DNA from: SZUA-442 sp963792405
Lineage (GTDB): Bacteria; Actinomycetota; Acidimicrobiia; Spongiisociales; UBA5794
DNA length: 64,000 nucleotides
Assembly: GCA_963792405.1 (NCBI GenBank)
Contig: CAWBVU010000002.1
Span: forward strand, 31,647 to 95,646
Direction of reading: 5' to 3'
Positions 42,424-51,996 of this stretch are shown piece by piece. The position numbers and the translations under genes are program-made. Positions within the stretch are counted from its first letter, which is position 1; every line of letters starts with the position of its first letter. The notes under the pieces were generated by a model, which was given only the letters and a program-made list of their open reading frames with translations, had not been told where the DNA came from and ran no database searches.

Positions 42424-43418
42424 GCGAGACGGTGTACGTGGAGGACCCAGTCGACCCGATCCCGACGAAGCCGTCGTTGGTCAGGCGACTCGCCGCCCGA
42501 CCCCAGATCGCCCTCATCGGTGTGCTGATCGTCCTGATCATCGTCACCGGCATCGTCGAACCCGAGTACCTGTCCGTTGCCGGACTCAGGAACTCGCTGA
42601 TATGGGCGATCCCGATCGGGATCCTCGCAGCGGGTCAGACGCTGCTGATGCTGACCGGTGGCATCGACCTGTCGATCGCCATGATCGCCACGGCATCCGC
42701 GTACGTGACGGCGAACCAGTCGCCCAAGGGAACGGCCTTCGCCATCGCCGCCGGACTCCTCGTCGGCCTCATCGCCGGGAGCCTCAACGGCGTGGGTGTC
42801 GGCGTGTTCCGCGTCAATCCCCTGATCATGACGCTTGCGATGGCAGGGATCCTCCTCGGGCTCTTCAGTAGCTGGGCACAGACGATCTTCGCCGGGTCCA
42901 CCCAGATGAACCAGTTCATGCGCAAGCTCGGCGGAGGCAACTTCTTCGGGGGCAGGATCCCGTGGGCGTTCGTCGTGTGGGCGGTGGTCGCCGTCCTGGT
43001 GATCCTGCTGCTTCGCCGAACCGGCTTCGGCCGTGACCTGTACGCCCTCGGTGACAACGCCGTCGCCTCACGACTCTCGGGGATCCGGGCGTGGCAGGTG
43101 CTCGTTGCCGCCTACGCCATCAGCGGCATCCTCGGCTCGATCGCCGGCCTGCTCGTCGGCGGCCGCGTGGGTGCCGTCGACCTCCAGCTCGTCGGCTTCC
43201 TCCTCCTCCCATCGGTGGCCGCCGCGGTGATCGGGGGCACGTCGATCTTCGGCGGGATCGGCACCTACACGGGCACCATCCTCGGCGCGCTGATCCTCGG
43301 CGTCCTGCAGTCCCTGCTCACCTTCCTCGGGGCAGGTCAAGGTGTCCAGCAGCTGTTGTACGGGTCGATCATCATCGGCCTGTCATGGATGTACGCACGG
43401 CTTTCGTCTGCGCAGTGA
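42420..43418 (+). CDS. CUT2-type sugar ABC transporter permease, second subunit
   Basis: A 332-residue RbsC-type permease. It shows LTGGIDLSIAMIATASAY and LYALGDNAVASRLSGI. It overlaps the first permease by four bases. The late segment VAAAVIGGTSIFGGIG is characteristic. Together with the first permease, the RbsA-like ATPase and the lipoprotein it makes a full importer. Confidence 0.9.
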   Translation: MSETVYVEDPVDPIPTKPSLVRRLAARPQIALIGVLIVLIIVTGIVEPEYLSVAGLRNSLIWAIPIGILAAGQTLLMLTGGIDLSIAMIATASAYVTANQSPKGTAFAIAAGLLVGLIAGSLNGVGVGVFRVNPLIMTLAMAGILLGLFSSWAQTIFAGSTQMNQFMRKLGGGNFFGGRIPWAFVVWAVVAVLVILLLRRTGFGRDLYALGDNAVASRLSGIRAWQVLVAAYAISGILGSIAGLLVGGRVGAVDLQLVGFLLLPSVAAAVIGGTSIFGGIGTYTGTILGALILGVLQSLLTFLGAGQGVQQLLYGSIIIGLSWMYARLSSAQ

Positions 43419-43429
43419 AGGAGGGTGAT

Positions 43430-44584
43430 GTGCGATTGAGTGAGACTCGTGCCGGCGTCATCGGTGTGGGGTTCATCGGGGTCGCCCACGTCGAAGCGCT
43501 GCGGCGACTCGGTGTCGATGTGGTCGGGGTCGTCGGCTCCTCTCCGGATCGTGCCCGAGCCAAGGCCGAGGCAGCCAATCTGCCAACGGTGTACGACAGC
43601 GTCGATGCGTTGGTCGCCGATCCCGACATCGACGTGGTGCACGTGGCGAGTCCGAACCACGCCCACGCCGATCAGGTCAGGGCGATCCTTGCCGCCGGCA
43701 AGCACGTGGTCTGCGAGAAGCCACTCGCACTCGACTCGCGCGACACAGGCGACCTGGTAGCGAGGGCGGAGGCCTCGGGCCTCGTGAACGCCGTCTGCTT
43801 CAACATCCGGTTCTACCCGAACTGCCATCAGGCGATGGCGATGGTCGCGGACGGTGAGATCGGGCGCCCATGGTTCGTCAGCGGCAGCTACCTCCAGGAC
43901 TGGCTGCTGCTCGAGACCGACTGGAACTGGCGTCTGGTCCCCGAGGAGGCCGGCGGACTCCGCGCCGTCGCCGACATCGGCTCACACTGGCTCGACCTCG
44001 CCCAATTCATCACGGGACGCCGCATCACCGAGGTCATGGCCGACCTGCACACCTTCGTCGAGGTGCGTCGGCACCCCGCGGGCCCGGTCGAGACCTTCGC
44101 CACGGGGGCGAGCGCGGATGACCTGATCGAGGAGGAGATGTCGAGCGACGACGCCGCAAGCATCATGGTGCGGTTCGACGACGGCGCACGCGGCGTGCTC
44201 GCCGTCTCACAGGTCTCGGCGGGTCGCAAGAACAGTGTCTCGATCGAGGTCGACGGATCGTCGTCGTCGCTGTCGTGGTTCTCGGAGAACCCCGATCAGC
44301 TCTGGGTGGGCCACCGGGGGCGACCGAACGAGATCGTCCAACGGGACCCCTCGCTCGCGATGCCTGCGGCGGCCCGGATCATCGGGTACCCGGGCGGGCA
44401 CGTCGAGGGATACCCGGACACCTTCCGAGCACTGTTCGGCGAGGTGTACGCCGACATCGCCCGTGGAGGGCCGTCGGCAGACCCCACGTACCCCACCTTC
44501 GCCGACGGACACGACGTACTGTGTGTCACGGAGGCCATCGCACGCAGCGCACGCGAGCAGCGCTGGGTCGCGGTCGATCGCTAG
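43430..44584 (+). CDS. Gfo/Idh/MocA-family oxidoreductase
   Basis: A 384-residue NAD(P)-dependent enzyme with N-terminal GVIGVGFIGVAHVEAL, HVASPNHAHADQ and CEKPLALDSRD, and a C-terminal domain containing LRAVADIGSHWLDLAQF. The GTG at 43430 follows AAGGAGGGTGAT. It is the first catabolic gene after the importer, 11 bases downstream, so it probably oxidises the imported sugar or cyclitol. Confidence 0.88.
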   Translation: MRLSETRAGVIGVGFIGVAHVEALRRLGVDVVGVVGSSPDRARAKAEAANLPTVYDSVDALVADPDIDVVHVASPNHAHADQVRAILAAGKHVVCEKPLALDSRDTGDLVARAEASGLVNAVCFNIRFYPNCHQAMAMVADGEIGRPWFVSGSYLQDWLLLETDWNWRLVPEEAGGLRAVADIGSHWLDLAQFITGRRITEVMADLHTFVEVRRHPAGPVETFATGASADDLIEEEMSSDDAASIMVRFDDGARGVLAVSQVSAGRKNSVSIEVDGSSSSLSWFSENPDQLWVGHRGRPNEIVQRDPSLAMPAAARIIGYPGGHVEGYPDTFRALFGEVYADIARGGPSADPTYPTFADGHDVLCVTEAIARSAREQRWVAVDR

Positions 44585-44620
44585 CGACACACGCAGGACA
44601 GACACGAGAGAGGAGAGGAC

Positions 44621-45535
44621 ATGAAGCTCGGACTGCTCACGGCGCCGTTCGCCGACACACCCCTGACGGAGGTCGCGGACTGGAGCGCCGCCAACGGCTT
44701 CGAGATGCTCGAGGTGTGTTGCTGGCCGTCGGGTGAGGGATCGACCCGCCGATACGGTGGTATCTGCCACATCGACGTCGAGGGGTTGACCGAGGAGCGC
44801 GCCGTCGACATCGTCGACGACCTCGCACGACGTGGCATCAGGATGTCCGGCCTCGGCTACTACCCCAACCCCCTCCATCCCGACGCCGATCATCGCGACG
44901 CGGTCGCCGACCACCTGAAGAAGGTGATCACGGCCGCATCCCTCATGGGCGTTCCCGTCGTCAACACGTTCATCGGCGCAGACCAGACCAAGACCCAGGC
45001 GGAGAACTGGGAGGACGCCAAGAAGATCTGGCATCCGATCGTCGATCACGCCACCGACAACGGTGTCAAGATCGCCATCGAGAACTGCCCGATGATCTTC
45101 TCGAACGACGAGTGGCCGTCCGGGCACAACCTCGCCTACTCACCCGGGATGTGGCGGACGATGTTCGAGGAGTTCGGCCCCACGGTCGGGTTGAACCTCG
45201 ACCCGTCGCACCTCATCTGGCAGATGATCGACGTCGGCGCCGTGATCGACGAGTTCGGCGAGCGGATCTACCACATCCACGCCAAGGACCTCGAGATCGA
45301 CGCCGAGGGCCTCTACACCAATGGCATCCTGTCGCTCGGCGTGGGGTGGCAGGTTCCCCGCCTTCCCGGCCTCGGTGACGTGGATTGGAAGGAGTTCTTC
45401 TCCGCCCTGTACCGGGTCGGCTACGACTACGTGATCTGCGTCGAGCACGAGGATCGGAAGTTCGAGGGCACCGACGAGCTCGTCAAGCGCGGCTTCCTCC
45501 TCGCTCGCAACGTCCTGTCGCCCTGGGTCGTCTGA
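44621..45535 (+). CDS. Sugar phosphate isomerase/epimerase-like TIM-barrel protein (IolE/Hyi/xylose-isomerase-like)
   Basis: A 304-residue AP-endonuclease-2-type barrel. Metal-binding segments are seen at KIAIENCPMIF (Glu), GLNLDPSHLIW (Asp, His), RIYHIHAKDLEI (His) and VICVEHEDRKF (Glu). The family includes inosose dehydratases and keto-sugar epimerases. It is in the middle of the operon following a Gfo/Idh/MocA enzyme, a frequent pair in inositol and keto-sugar pathways. The ATG at 44621 follows AGAGGAGAGGAC. Confidence 0.82.
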   Translation: MKLGLLTAPFADTPLTEVADWSAANGFEMLEVCCWPSGEGSTRRYGGICHIDVEGLTEERAVDIVDDLARRGIRMSGLGYYPNPLHPDADHRDAVADHLKKVITAASLMGVPVVNTFIGADQTKTQAENWEDAKKIWHPIVDHATDNGVKIAIENCPMIFSNDEWPSGHNLAYSPGMWRTMFEEFGPTVGLNLDPSHLIWQMIDVGAVIDEFGERIYHIHAKDLEIDAEGLYTNGILSLGVGWQVPRLPGLGDVDWKEFFSALYRVGYDYVICVEHEDRKFEGTDELVKRGFLLARNVLSPWVV

Positions 45536-45539
45536 CCCC

Positions 45540-46868
45540 ATGGGCGCGCCCCTGATGGGGACGTACGACGTGATCGTCGTGGGCTCCGGTTCCGCCGGAT
45601 CGTCCGCGGCGATCGCATCGGCCCGCTCGGGCGCATCGACGCTCCTCATCGAGAAGCTGCCGTTCCTCGGCGGCACCTCGACGGCGGTGCTCGACACCTT
45701 CTACGGCTTCTTCACGCCGGGATCGCGCTCGACCAAGGTCGTCGGGGGCATCGGCGACGATGTGATCGCGGGTCTCGAACGTCTCGGTCCCGTGGTGCGC
45801 AGGCCCAACACCTACGGGGCGGGGACCGGCGTCACCTACCTGGCAGAGCACCTCAAGGTGGTGTGGGAGGACCTCGTCCTGGCGGCCGGCGCGGATGTGC
45901 TCCTCCACGGGTTCCTCCAGGGGGCGACCGTCGTGGACGGCCGCATCCAGGAGATCGTCGTCGCGACCAAGGCGGGACTCCGCCGCTATGGCGCAACGGT
46001 GTTCGTCGACGCGTCCGGCGACGCCGACCTCTCGTTCCACGCCGGATTCGGCTTCGAGCTCGCAGGTGAGCGGGCTCCCGCCCAGACCCTCACGACGACC
46101 TTCCGGATGGTCAACGTGGATCATGACCGACGTCGATCGATCACGAGGGACGAGTTCCACGGTCTCATGGCGGACGCCGCAGCGACAGGGGACTACGACC
46201 TGCCCCGGAGGGAGGGATCCGACCACGTGACGCCGATCGACGGGATGACGGCGACGGTGATGACCCGCATCGACCAGGTCGTCGAGACACCGGAGGGCAT
46301 CCGAAACGCCACCGACCCTGAGGTCCTGACCTCCGCCGAGATCGAGGGCAGGCGCCAGGCCATCGAGTATGCGCGCTTCCTCGTCGACCGCGTCCCCGGG
46401 TACGCGGGTGCGAGCCTCGTGGCGGTCGCGACCCAGATCGGGCTCAGGGAGACGAGGCGCGTCGACGGCGATTACCGGATCTCGCGGTCCGACGTCGTCA
46501 CGGCCCGCCAGTTCGACGACCAGATCGGCCTGTGCGGCGCCCCGATCGAGGACCACCACGGCGCAGGGGATACCGGCACGACATGGGAATACCTCCCCGA
46601 CGGCGAGGCCGTCGGCATACCGCTCCGGACCCTGGTCGTGCGTGATGCGACGAACACGATGGTCGCAGGGCGATGCTTCTCCGCCGAACACGACGCCCAG
46701 GCCTCGATTCGCTCGATGGCCCAGTGCATGGCCATGGGTCAGGCGGCGGGCACCGTGGCCGCCCTCGCCTCGGCGGGATCGGGCGAGGTCAGGGATGTCC
46801 CCTTCCCGAAGGTGGTCGATCGCCTCCTCGCGTCGGGCGCGATCCTCTCGCTCGGTGACCAGCAGTGA
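45540..46868 (+). CDS. FAD-dependent oxidoreductase
   Basis: A 442-residue flavoprotein with the dinucleotide motif DVIVVGSGSAGSSAAIASARSG, the LLIEK ribose-binding end, FVDASGDADLSF, and a C-terminal GRCFSAEHDAQASIRS motif. It resembles the PF12831-type FAD-dependent oxidoreductases found in sugar operons. It starts 4 bases after the isomerase gene and overlaps the lactonase-like gene by GTGA. The substrate is unknown. Confidence 0.82.
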   Translation: MGAPLMGTYDVIVVGSGSAGSSAAIASARSGASTLLIEKLPFLGGTSTAVLDTFYGFFTPGSRSTKVVGGIGDDVIAGLERLGPVVRRPNTYGAGTGVTYLAEHLKVVWEDLVLAAGADVLLHGFLQGATVVDGRIQEIVVATKAGLRRYGATVFVDASGDADLSFHAGFGFELAGERAPAQTLTTTFRMVNVDHDRRRSITRDEFHGLMADAAATGDYDLPRREGSDHVTPIDGMTATVMTRIDQVVETPEGIRNATDPEVLTSAEIEGRRQAIEYARFLVDRVPGYAGASLVAVATQIGLRETRRVDGDYRISRSDVVTARQFDDQIGLCGAPIEDHHGAGDTGTTWEYLPDGEAVGIPLRTLVVRDATNTMVAGRCFSAEHDAQASIRSMAQCMAMGQAAGTVAALASAGSGEVRDVPFPKVVDRLLASGAILSLGDQQ

Positions 46869-47854
46869 GGGCGGAGCACGCGACGTCCCCCTCGCACGTC
46901 GTGCGCACCGTGCTCGGCGATGTGGATCCTTCGTCGCTCGGCGCCACACTCGTGCATGAGCACCTGATCCTCGACAACGCCCTGATCGCACGCGACTACC
47001 CCCACATCCACCTCCCATCGGTGGAGGACGCCGTGCGGGAGGTGTCCTCCTGCGCCGAGGTCGGCGTCGGATGCATGGTCGACGCCATGCCCGCCGCGGG
47101 TGGCAGGCACCCCGACCGGCTCGCCGCGATCAGCGAGTCGACCGGCGTGGCGATCGTCGCGACCACGGGCCTGCACACCCCGAAGTACTACCTCCATCAT
47201 CCTTGGGCGATCGACGCCGATCCTGAGGCCCTTGCCGACCTGTTCGCCGCCGACGTCGAGGTCGGCATCGACCGCTTCGACTACACGGGACCGATCGTGG
47301 AACGGACCGACCACAGGGCGGGCATCATCAAGGTCGCCACGGACGCCGAGGGGCTCACCGCCCGTGCTGGGCGCGTGCTCGAAGGTGCCGTGGAGGCGTC
47401 GCGCCGCACGGGCGCACCGATCCTCACCCACTGCGAGGACGGCGCCGGCGGGATGGATCAGGTCGAAGCCTTCCACCTCCTCGGGTGTCCGCTCGACAGG
47501 GTCGTGTTGTCCCACACCGACAAGGTCGACGACGTCGGCTACCACCGCGACCTGTTCGCCACGGGTGTCAACCTCGAGTACGACCAGGCCCTGCGGCGCC
47601 CACTCGACGCAACGAACCGCACGGCACAGCTCGTGGCCGAGGCGGTCGGGAACGGGCACGCGTCCCAGCTCATGATCGGCACCGACGGCGCTCGCCGGAC
47701 GCTGTGGGCGTCCCTCGGCGGAACTCCGGGCCTCGCATGGATGCGGACGGGTTTCCTCGATGCGCTCGGTTCCCTCGGCGTCCCCGATCGCGACATCGAG
47801 ACGATATTCGAGGTGAATCCGCAGCGATTCCTGACCCTCCGAGGGGCGCCATGA
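46865..47854 (+). CDS. Phosphotriesterase-family hydrolase, probably a lactonase
   Basis: A 329-residue amidohydrolase-fold enzyme. The binuclear metal site can be traced: HEH in LVHEHLIL, the carbamylated Lys in GIIKVATD, His in ILTHCEDG, His in VLSHTDK and Asp in IGTDGARR. These proteins hydrolyse lactones, phosphotriesters or phosphate esters. It starts with GTG inside the previous stop and overlaps the alcohol dehydrogenase by ATGA. Within a sugar operon an aldonolactonase role is likely. Confidence 0.85.
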   Translation: MRAEHATSPSHVVRTVLGDVDPSSLGATLVHEHLILDNALIARDYPHIHLPSVEDAVREVSSCAEVGVGCMVDAMPAAGGRHPDRLAAISESTGVAIVATTGLHTPKYYLHHPWAIDADPEALADLFAADVEVGIDRFDYTGPIVERTDHRAGIIKVATDAEGLTARAGRVLEGAVEASRRTGAPILTHCEDGAGGMDQVEAFHLLGCPLDRVVLSHTDKVDDVGYHRDLFATGVNLEYDQALRRPLDATNRTAQLVAEAVGNGHASQLMIGTDGARRTLWASLGGTPGLAWMRTGFLDALGSLGVPDRDIETIFEVNPQRFLTLRGAP

Positions 47855-48882
47855 CGATCACGACCGTTGGGCTCGGGAAGCTCGCCCCCGGCAAGGGGAG
47901 CCTGGGCCTCAGGGAGTACGAGGTTCCGGACCCCGGGCCCGGGCAGGTCCTCGTCGAGGTCATCGCCGCAGGCATCTGCGGCACCGACCTCCACATCGCA
48001 GACGACGAGTTCCCTTCGAATCCGCCCGTGACCATGGGCCATGAGGTCTCCGGCGAGGTCACGGCGGTGGGCCCTGGCGTCGACTCCTCCCTCATCGGCG
48101 GACGTTTCGCGATCGAGACCTACTTCTCGTACTGCGAGGTGTGCGCCTTCTGCCGCACGGGGAGTCCGAACCTGTGCACGGAGCGCAGGTCGATCGGGTC
48201 CCACGTCGATGGTGGGTTCGCAAGGTGGCTCGTGGTGCCGGCGCGCAACCTCCACCCCCTTCCCGACACCGTCGGATGGCATGCGGGGCCCCTGGCGGAG
48301 CCGCTCGCCTGCGTCGCCAATTGCCTGTTCGACCCGCCCGTCGTCAATGCGGGCGATTCGGTCCTCGTGACGGGACCGGGGACGATGGGGGTCCTCACCG
48401 CGCAGGCGGCAAGGGCCGCCGGCGGGTTCGTGACCCTCGCCGGGTTGCCCCGTGACGCTGAGCGCCTCGCCGTGGCAGGGCGGCTCGGGCTCCGCACTGT
48501 CGTGCTCGATGGCAGTGATGGGCTCGGCGCCTTCGACGTCGTGTGCGAGTGCTCCGGGTCGGAGGCGGGAGCGAGGCTCGCCCTCGCATCGGTGAGGAAG
48601 GGCGGGCGGTACGTCCACATCGGCATCTTCGGCAGGCCCGTCACCCTCGATCTCGACCGGATCCTCCTCGCCGAGATCACCTACACGTCCGGATTCGCCA
48701 GCACCCCACGGTCGTGGGGACGTGCGATGGCCCTGCTTGCGGCAGGCGACGTCGTCCTGGACCCACTCGTGTCGGCCGTCGTCCCGCTGCGGGAGTGGCA
48801 GACCGCGTTCGAAGCGACGCGCAACGCCGAGGGACTGAAGTTCATCATCGATCCACGCCAGGAACAAGGAGGCACGCGATGA
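47851..48882 (+). CDS. Zinc-dependent medium-chain alcohol dehydrogenase (sorbitol/threonine dehydrogenase type)
   Basis: A 343-residue MDR enzyme. Catalytic zinc residues are in GICGTDLHI and GHEVSGEV; structural zinc Cys residues are in CEVCAFCRTGSPNLC. The NAD-binding segment is VTGPGTMGVLTAQAARAAGG. It oxidises a secondary alcohol of a polyol or cyclitol. It is translationally coupled on both sides (ATGA overlaps). Confidence 0.88.
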   Translation: MTITTVGLGKLAPGKGSLGLREYEVPDPGPGQVLVEVIAAGICGTDLHIADDEFPSNPPVTMGHEVSGEVTAVGPGVDSSLIGGRFAIETYFSYCEVCAFCRTGSPNLCTERRSIGSHVDGGFARWLVVPARNLHPLPDTVGWHAGPLAEPLACVANCLFDPPVVNAGDSVLVTGPGTMGVLTAQAARAAGGFVTLAGLPRDAERLAVAGRLGLRTVVLDGSDGLGAFDVVCECSGSEAGARLALASVRKGGRYVHIGIFGRPVTLDLDRILLAEITYTSGFASTPRSWGRAMALLAAGDVVLDPLVSAVVPLREWQTAFEATRNAEGLKFIIDPRQEQGGTR

Positions 48883-49670
48883 CCACCACCGTCGAGCTCG
48901 TCGGGCCGAGCGCTGTCGTCACCGGGGTGTCGAGGGGCATCGGGAGGGCGACCGCGGTCGCGCTCGCAGACGCGGGCGCCGACATCGTGGGGGTGTACCG
49001 GTCCGACCACGAGGGCGCCGCATCGGTCCGGGCGCAGATCGAGGCGCTCGGTCGAAGGGCGTTCATCGTCCAGGGCGACACCGGCGACCCCGGGCTCGCC
49101 CCTCGCCTCGCCTCCGAGGCGATCGACCGGTTCGGCTCACTCGACATCTGGGTGAACAATGCCGCGGCGCTGATGGTGAAGCCCCTCGTCGAGACGACCG
49201 ACGAGGACTGGCACGGGCTCCTCGCGGCGAACCTCCACGGGTTCTTCTATGGGAGCAGGGAGGCCGCACGGGCGATGTACGCGCAGGGCCGCGGGAGGAT
49301 CATCAACGTGACCAGCGCCGCCGACGTGCTCGTCGTCGCCAACCTCGGTGCCTACATCGCGGCGAAGGGGGCGATCCTCGGCCTCACGAAGACGCTGGCC
49401 CTGGAGGCAGCCGATCACGACGTGACGGTCAATGCGGTGTCGCCAGGGGCAACCGACACACCCCTCAACCTCAAGGCCTACACGCCCCAGGTGCGGGCCA
49501 CCTACGAGGAGCGGATCCCGCTCGGCCGCATCGGCACGGAGGATGAGATCGCCGACGTCATCGTGTTCCTCGCCTCGACTGCGTCGCGGTACCTCACCGG
49601 GCAGGAGATCGTGGTCGATGGGGGGCTCGTCATCAACGGGACCGTCGGCCACGCCCTCGACGATGACTGA
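48879..49670 (+). CDS. Short-chain dehydrogenase/reductase
   Basis: A 263-residue SDR with VTGVSRGIGRATAVALADAG, NNAAALMVKP, catalytic Ser in INVTSAAD, YIAAKGA and the typical C-terminal LTGQEIVVDGG. The ATG at 48879 follows AACAAGGAGG and overlaps the alcohol dehydrogenase stop. It overlaps the next gene by 8 bases. Substrate unknown. Confidence 0.88.
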   Translation: MTTTVELVGPSAVVTGVSRGIGRATAVALADAGADIVGVYRSDHEGAASVRAQIEALGRRAFIVQGDTGDPGLAPRLASEAIDRFGSLDIWVNNAAALMVKPLVETTDEDWHGLLAANLHGFFYGSREAARAMYAQGRGRIINVTSAADVLVVANLGAYIAAKGAILGLTKTLALEAADHDVTVNAVSPGATDTPLNLKAYTPQVRATYEERIPLGRIGTEDEIADVIVFLASTASRYLTGQEIVVDGGLVINGTVGHALDDD

Positions 49671-50643
49671 CCTCACCATCGCGCTCGCCTCGGGGCGACT
49701 CCCGAACGCCGACGCCGTCCTGTGGGCCCGGGAGGGCCAGGACGCAGAGACGGGCATGCGCGTGGTCGACGTCGCCCCAGCCGGTGGCATCGCCGTGCGC
49801 ATCCTCCCGGACCGTGGCCTCGACCTCGGCCAGGCGTGGTTCGCCGGCCACCCGCTGGCATGGGTGTCCGAGGTGGGCGAGGCGCCCCCCATCCCCGTGG
49901 GTGAGCTCGTCGACCTGGTGTGGGGCAACGCCTTCGGCGGCGGCCTCCTCGTCACCTGCGGCCTGCGCAACGTCGGGATGCCGTCGGAGGGCCACGGGCT
50001 GCACGGTACCTTCTCCCATCTGGGCGCCTCGGAGGTCAAGGTGCAGCGCGACATCGACGCAGGGACGATCACGGTGACCGGTGTGATCACGGACGACCTG
50101 GATGCTCCCGAGCTCCGCCTCGACAGATCCATCACCACCCATGCGGGAACAGGGAGGATCGACGTCGTCGACGTGACGACGAACGAGGGCTCGGAGCCTG
50201 CCGAGGCGCCCATCCTCTACCACTGCAACTTCGGGTTCCCCCTGTGGGACGAGGGTGCAGAGTTCATGGCCGATGTCGAGGCGACCACGGCCAGGGACCC
50301 CGCCAGCGCCCCTGCGCTCGGCACGTGGACCCGCGGCCAGCCGATCGAGGAGGGGCCGGAGTGGGTACTCGAGCATCGGCCAGCGGCTGGCAGGCCGGGC
50401 CACGCATCGGTTCGCAATCCCGGCATCGGTATCGAGGTGGGCATCGCATGGGACACCGCGACGCTGCCCGTCCTGAACCAGTGGATCGACCGGAACCCCT
50501 CGATGGCGGTCCTCGGGGTCGAGCCCGCGAACTGCTCGACGAGGGGCAGGGCGGCCGACAGGGCCGACGGTCGCCTCCCGGTCCTCGGCCCCGGCGAGTC
50601 CCGCGTCACCGGCCTGACGATCACGGCGGCGACGCTCCGATGA
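49663..50643 (+). CDS. DUF4432-family aldose 1-epimerase-like protein
   Basis: A 326-residue beta-sandwich protein of the galactose mutarotase-like superfamily. It shows GGIAVRILPDRGLDLGQAWF, GLRNVGMPSEGHGLHG, YHCNFGFPLWDEGAEF and LGVEPANCSTRGRA, all typical of DUF4432. A role in mutarotation of the substrate is inferred. It overlaps the SDR and the HAD gene (ATGA). Confidence 0.85.
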   Translation: MTDLTIALASGRLPNADAVLWAREGQDAETGMRVVDVAPAGGIAVRILPDRGLDLGQAWFAGHPLAWVSEVGEAPPIPVGELVDLVWGNAFGGGLLVTCGLRNVGMPSEGHGLHGTFSHLGASEVKVQRDIDAGTITVTGVITDDLDAPELRLDRSITTHAGTGRIDVVDVTTNEGSEPAEAPILYHCNFGFPLWDEGAEFMADVEATTARDPASAPALGTWTRGQPIEEGPEWVLEHRPAAGRPGHASVRNPGIGIEVGIAWDTATLPVLNQWIDRNPSMAVLGVEPANCSTRGRAADRADGRLPVLGPGESRVTGLTITAATLR

Positions 50644-51300
50644 TCGCGATCCGAGGGCTCATCTGGGACGTGGACGGCACCCTGTCCAACACGCTCGAGG
50701 CCTGTGTCATGGGGCTCCAGGTGGCGATCGCGAGCCACGGGGGGCCAAGCCTTGCCCACGACGAGATCGTGGCGATGTTCGGGCCCACCGAGGAGGGCAT
50801 CCTCATGAAGGTCCTCGGTGACGTCGGCGACGTCGCCATCGAGACCTACCTGGAGGAGTACGCACGGCACCATGACGACGCCCATCTCGACTTCCCGGAG
50901 GTGACGGCCATCGTGCAGCGGCTCGCCCTGACGCCGCTCCCGATGGGTGTGGTGACGGGGAAGGGCCGCCGTAGCGCGGAGATCACCCTCGAGCGGCTCG
51001 GTTTCGTCGGCACGTTCGATCCCATCGCCACCGGTTCGGACACCGGATCGGTCAAGTCGATCGAGATCGTCCCGCATCGTCGCGGGCTGGGGCCTCGACC
51101 CCGGTGAGGTCGCCTACATCGGAGACGCTCCGACGGACGTCGTCGAGGCGCGGGCCGCCGGCGTGGTCCCGGTGTCCGCAGCGTGGCATGCGACGGCCGA
51201 CGCCGAGCGGCTCGCAGCCCTCGGGCCCGCTGTGGTGGCCACCGATGCGCGACAGCTCGACCGCTGGTTGGCCGAGCACCTCGACGGTGCGTATCGCTAG
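50640..51300 (+). pseudogene. HAD-superfamily hydrolase (phosphoglycolate phosphatase-like), single frameshift
   Basis: The first part (from ATG 50640) has the HAD motif I LIWDVDGTLSNTLEA and motif II MGVVTGKGRRSAEI, then loses the frame and stops at 51107. Removing one C from the CCC at 51071-51073 joins it to a second frame containing VAYIGDAPTDVVEARAAGV (motif IV) and ending at TAG 51298, for a normal length of about 219 residues. It is either a recent mutation or a sequence error; the conservation of both halves favours error. HAD enzymes dephosphorylate small phosphate esters. Confidence 0.85.
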
Positions 51301-51995
51301 AGGTGCGCGGCGGCGTGCTCGTCGAGGTACACCCGCAGGTCGGGATGATCGAGGAGGAGTGATGCAGGCACCTCCGGCGTGACCTCGCCCCGGAGTGCCC
51401 GTGCCATGATGGCGGCCTTCGCAGCGCCGGTGGCGAGGAGCCAGATCGTGTCCGCCTCCATCAGCGTGGCGATGCCGAGCGTCATCCCCCAGGCCGGCTC
51501 CGTCGCGGCCCCGTAGCGCAGCGCGCCCCGTCGTGTCTCGGGATGCAGGTCCACGACGCGCGACCGCGACTGCGGTGGCGTTCCCGGCTCGTTCATCCCC
51601 ACGTGACCGTTCGGCCCGATCCCGACGATGACGAGATCGAGGCCGCCGTCTGCGATGTCCGCCTCCATGCGCCGACATTCGGCATCGCGATCCTCCGCGG
51701 ACGTGTCCCACGTCACCAGCCGTCCAGGGGGCTCGTCGAGGAGGTCCAGGAGCTCGCGACGGAGCATCACGTCGCAGCGGGCGGGCGAGCCCTCGGGGAG
51801 GCCGAACTCGTCGAGCAGGAACGCCGTTGCGGTCGCGAGGCTCCCGCCGTGGCGTGCGAACGACGCGTACATGGGCACCGGCGTCGCACCCGTCGGTAGG
51901 CAGATCCTCGGCCCCTCGACGGTATCGAGACGTTCGATGAGCCTCAGGGCGACGGCGTCACCCCACTCGCGATTCGGGAGGATGTCGACGTCCAG
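51297..51995 (-). CDS. NagB/6-phosphogluconolactonase-like sugar phosphate enzyme with no canonical start codon
   Basis: The coding frame from 51995 down to 51297 encodes about 232 residues. Family motifs are CLPTGATPVPMY (phosphate loop), LLDEFGLPEG (catalytic Asp/Glu) and GIGPNGHVGMNEPG, all as in glucosamine 6-phosphate deaminases. An ATG at 51878 would delete the phosphate loop. Upstream of it there is no ATG, GTG or TTG in frame, and the first possible start is CTG 51995, right after the upstream gene stop. Either a CTG start or an upstream sequence error is needed. It overlaps the HAD gene tail to tail by 4 bases. Confidence 0.78.
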   Translation of the reverse strand: MDVDILPNREWGDAVALRLIERLDTVEGPRICLPTGATPVPMYASFARHGGSLATATAFLLDEFGLPEGSPARCDVMLRRELLDLLDEPPGRLVTWDTSAEDRDAECRRMEADIADGGLDLVIVGIGPNGHVGMNEPGTPPQSRSRVVDLHPETRRGALRYGAATEPAWGMTLGIATLMEADTIWLLATGAAKAAIMARALRGEVTPEVPASLLLDHPDLRVYLDEHAAAHL

Positions 51996-51996
51996 A

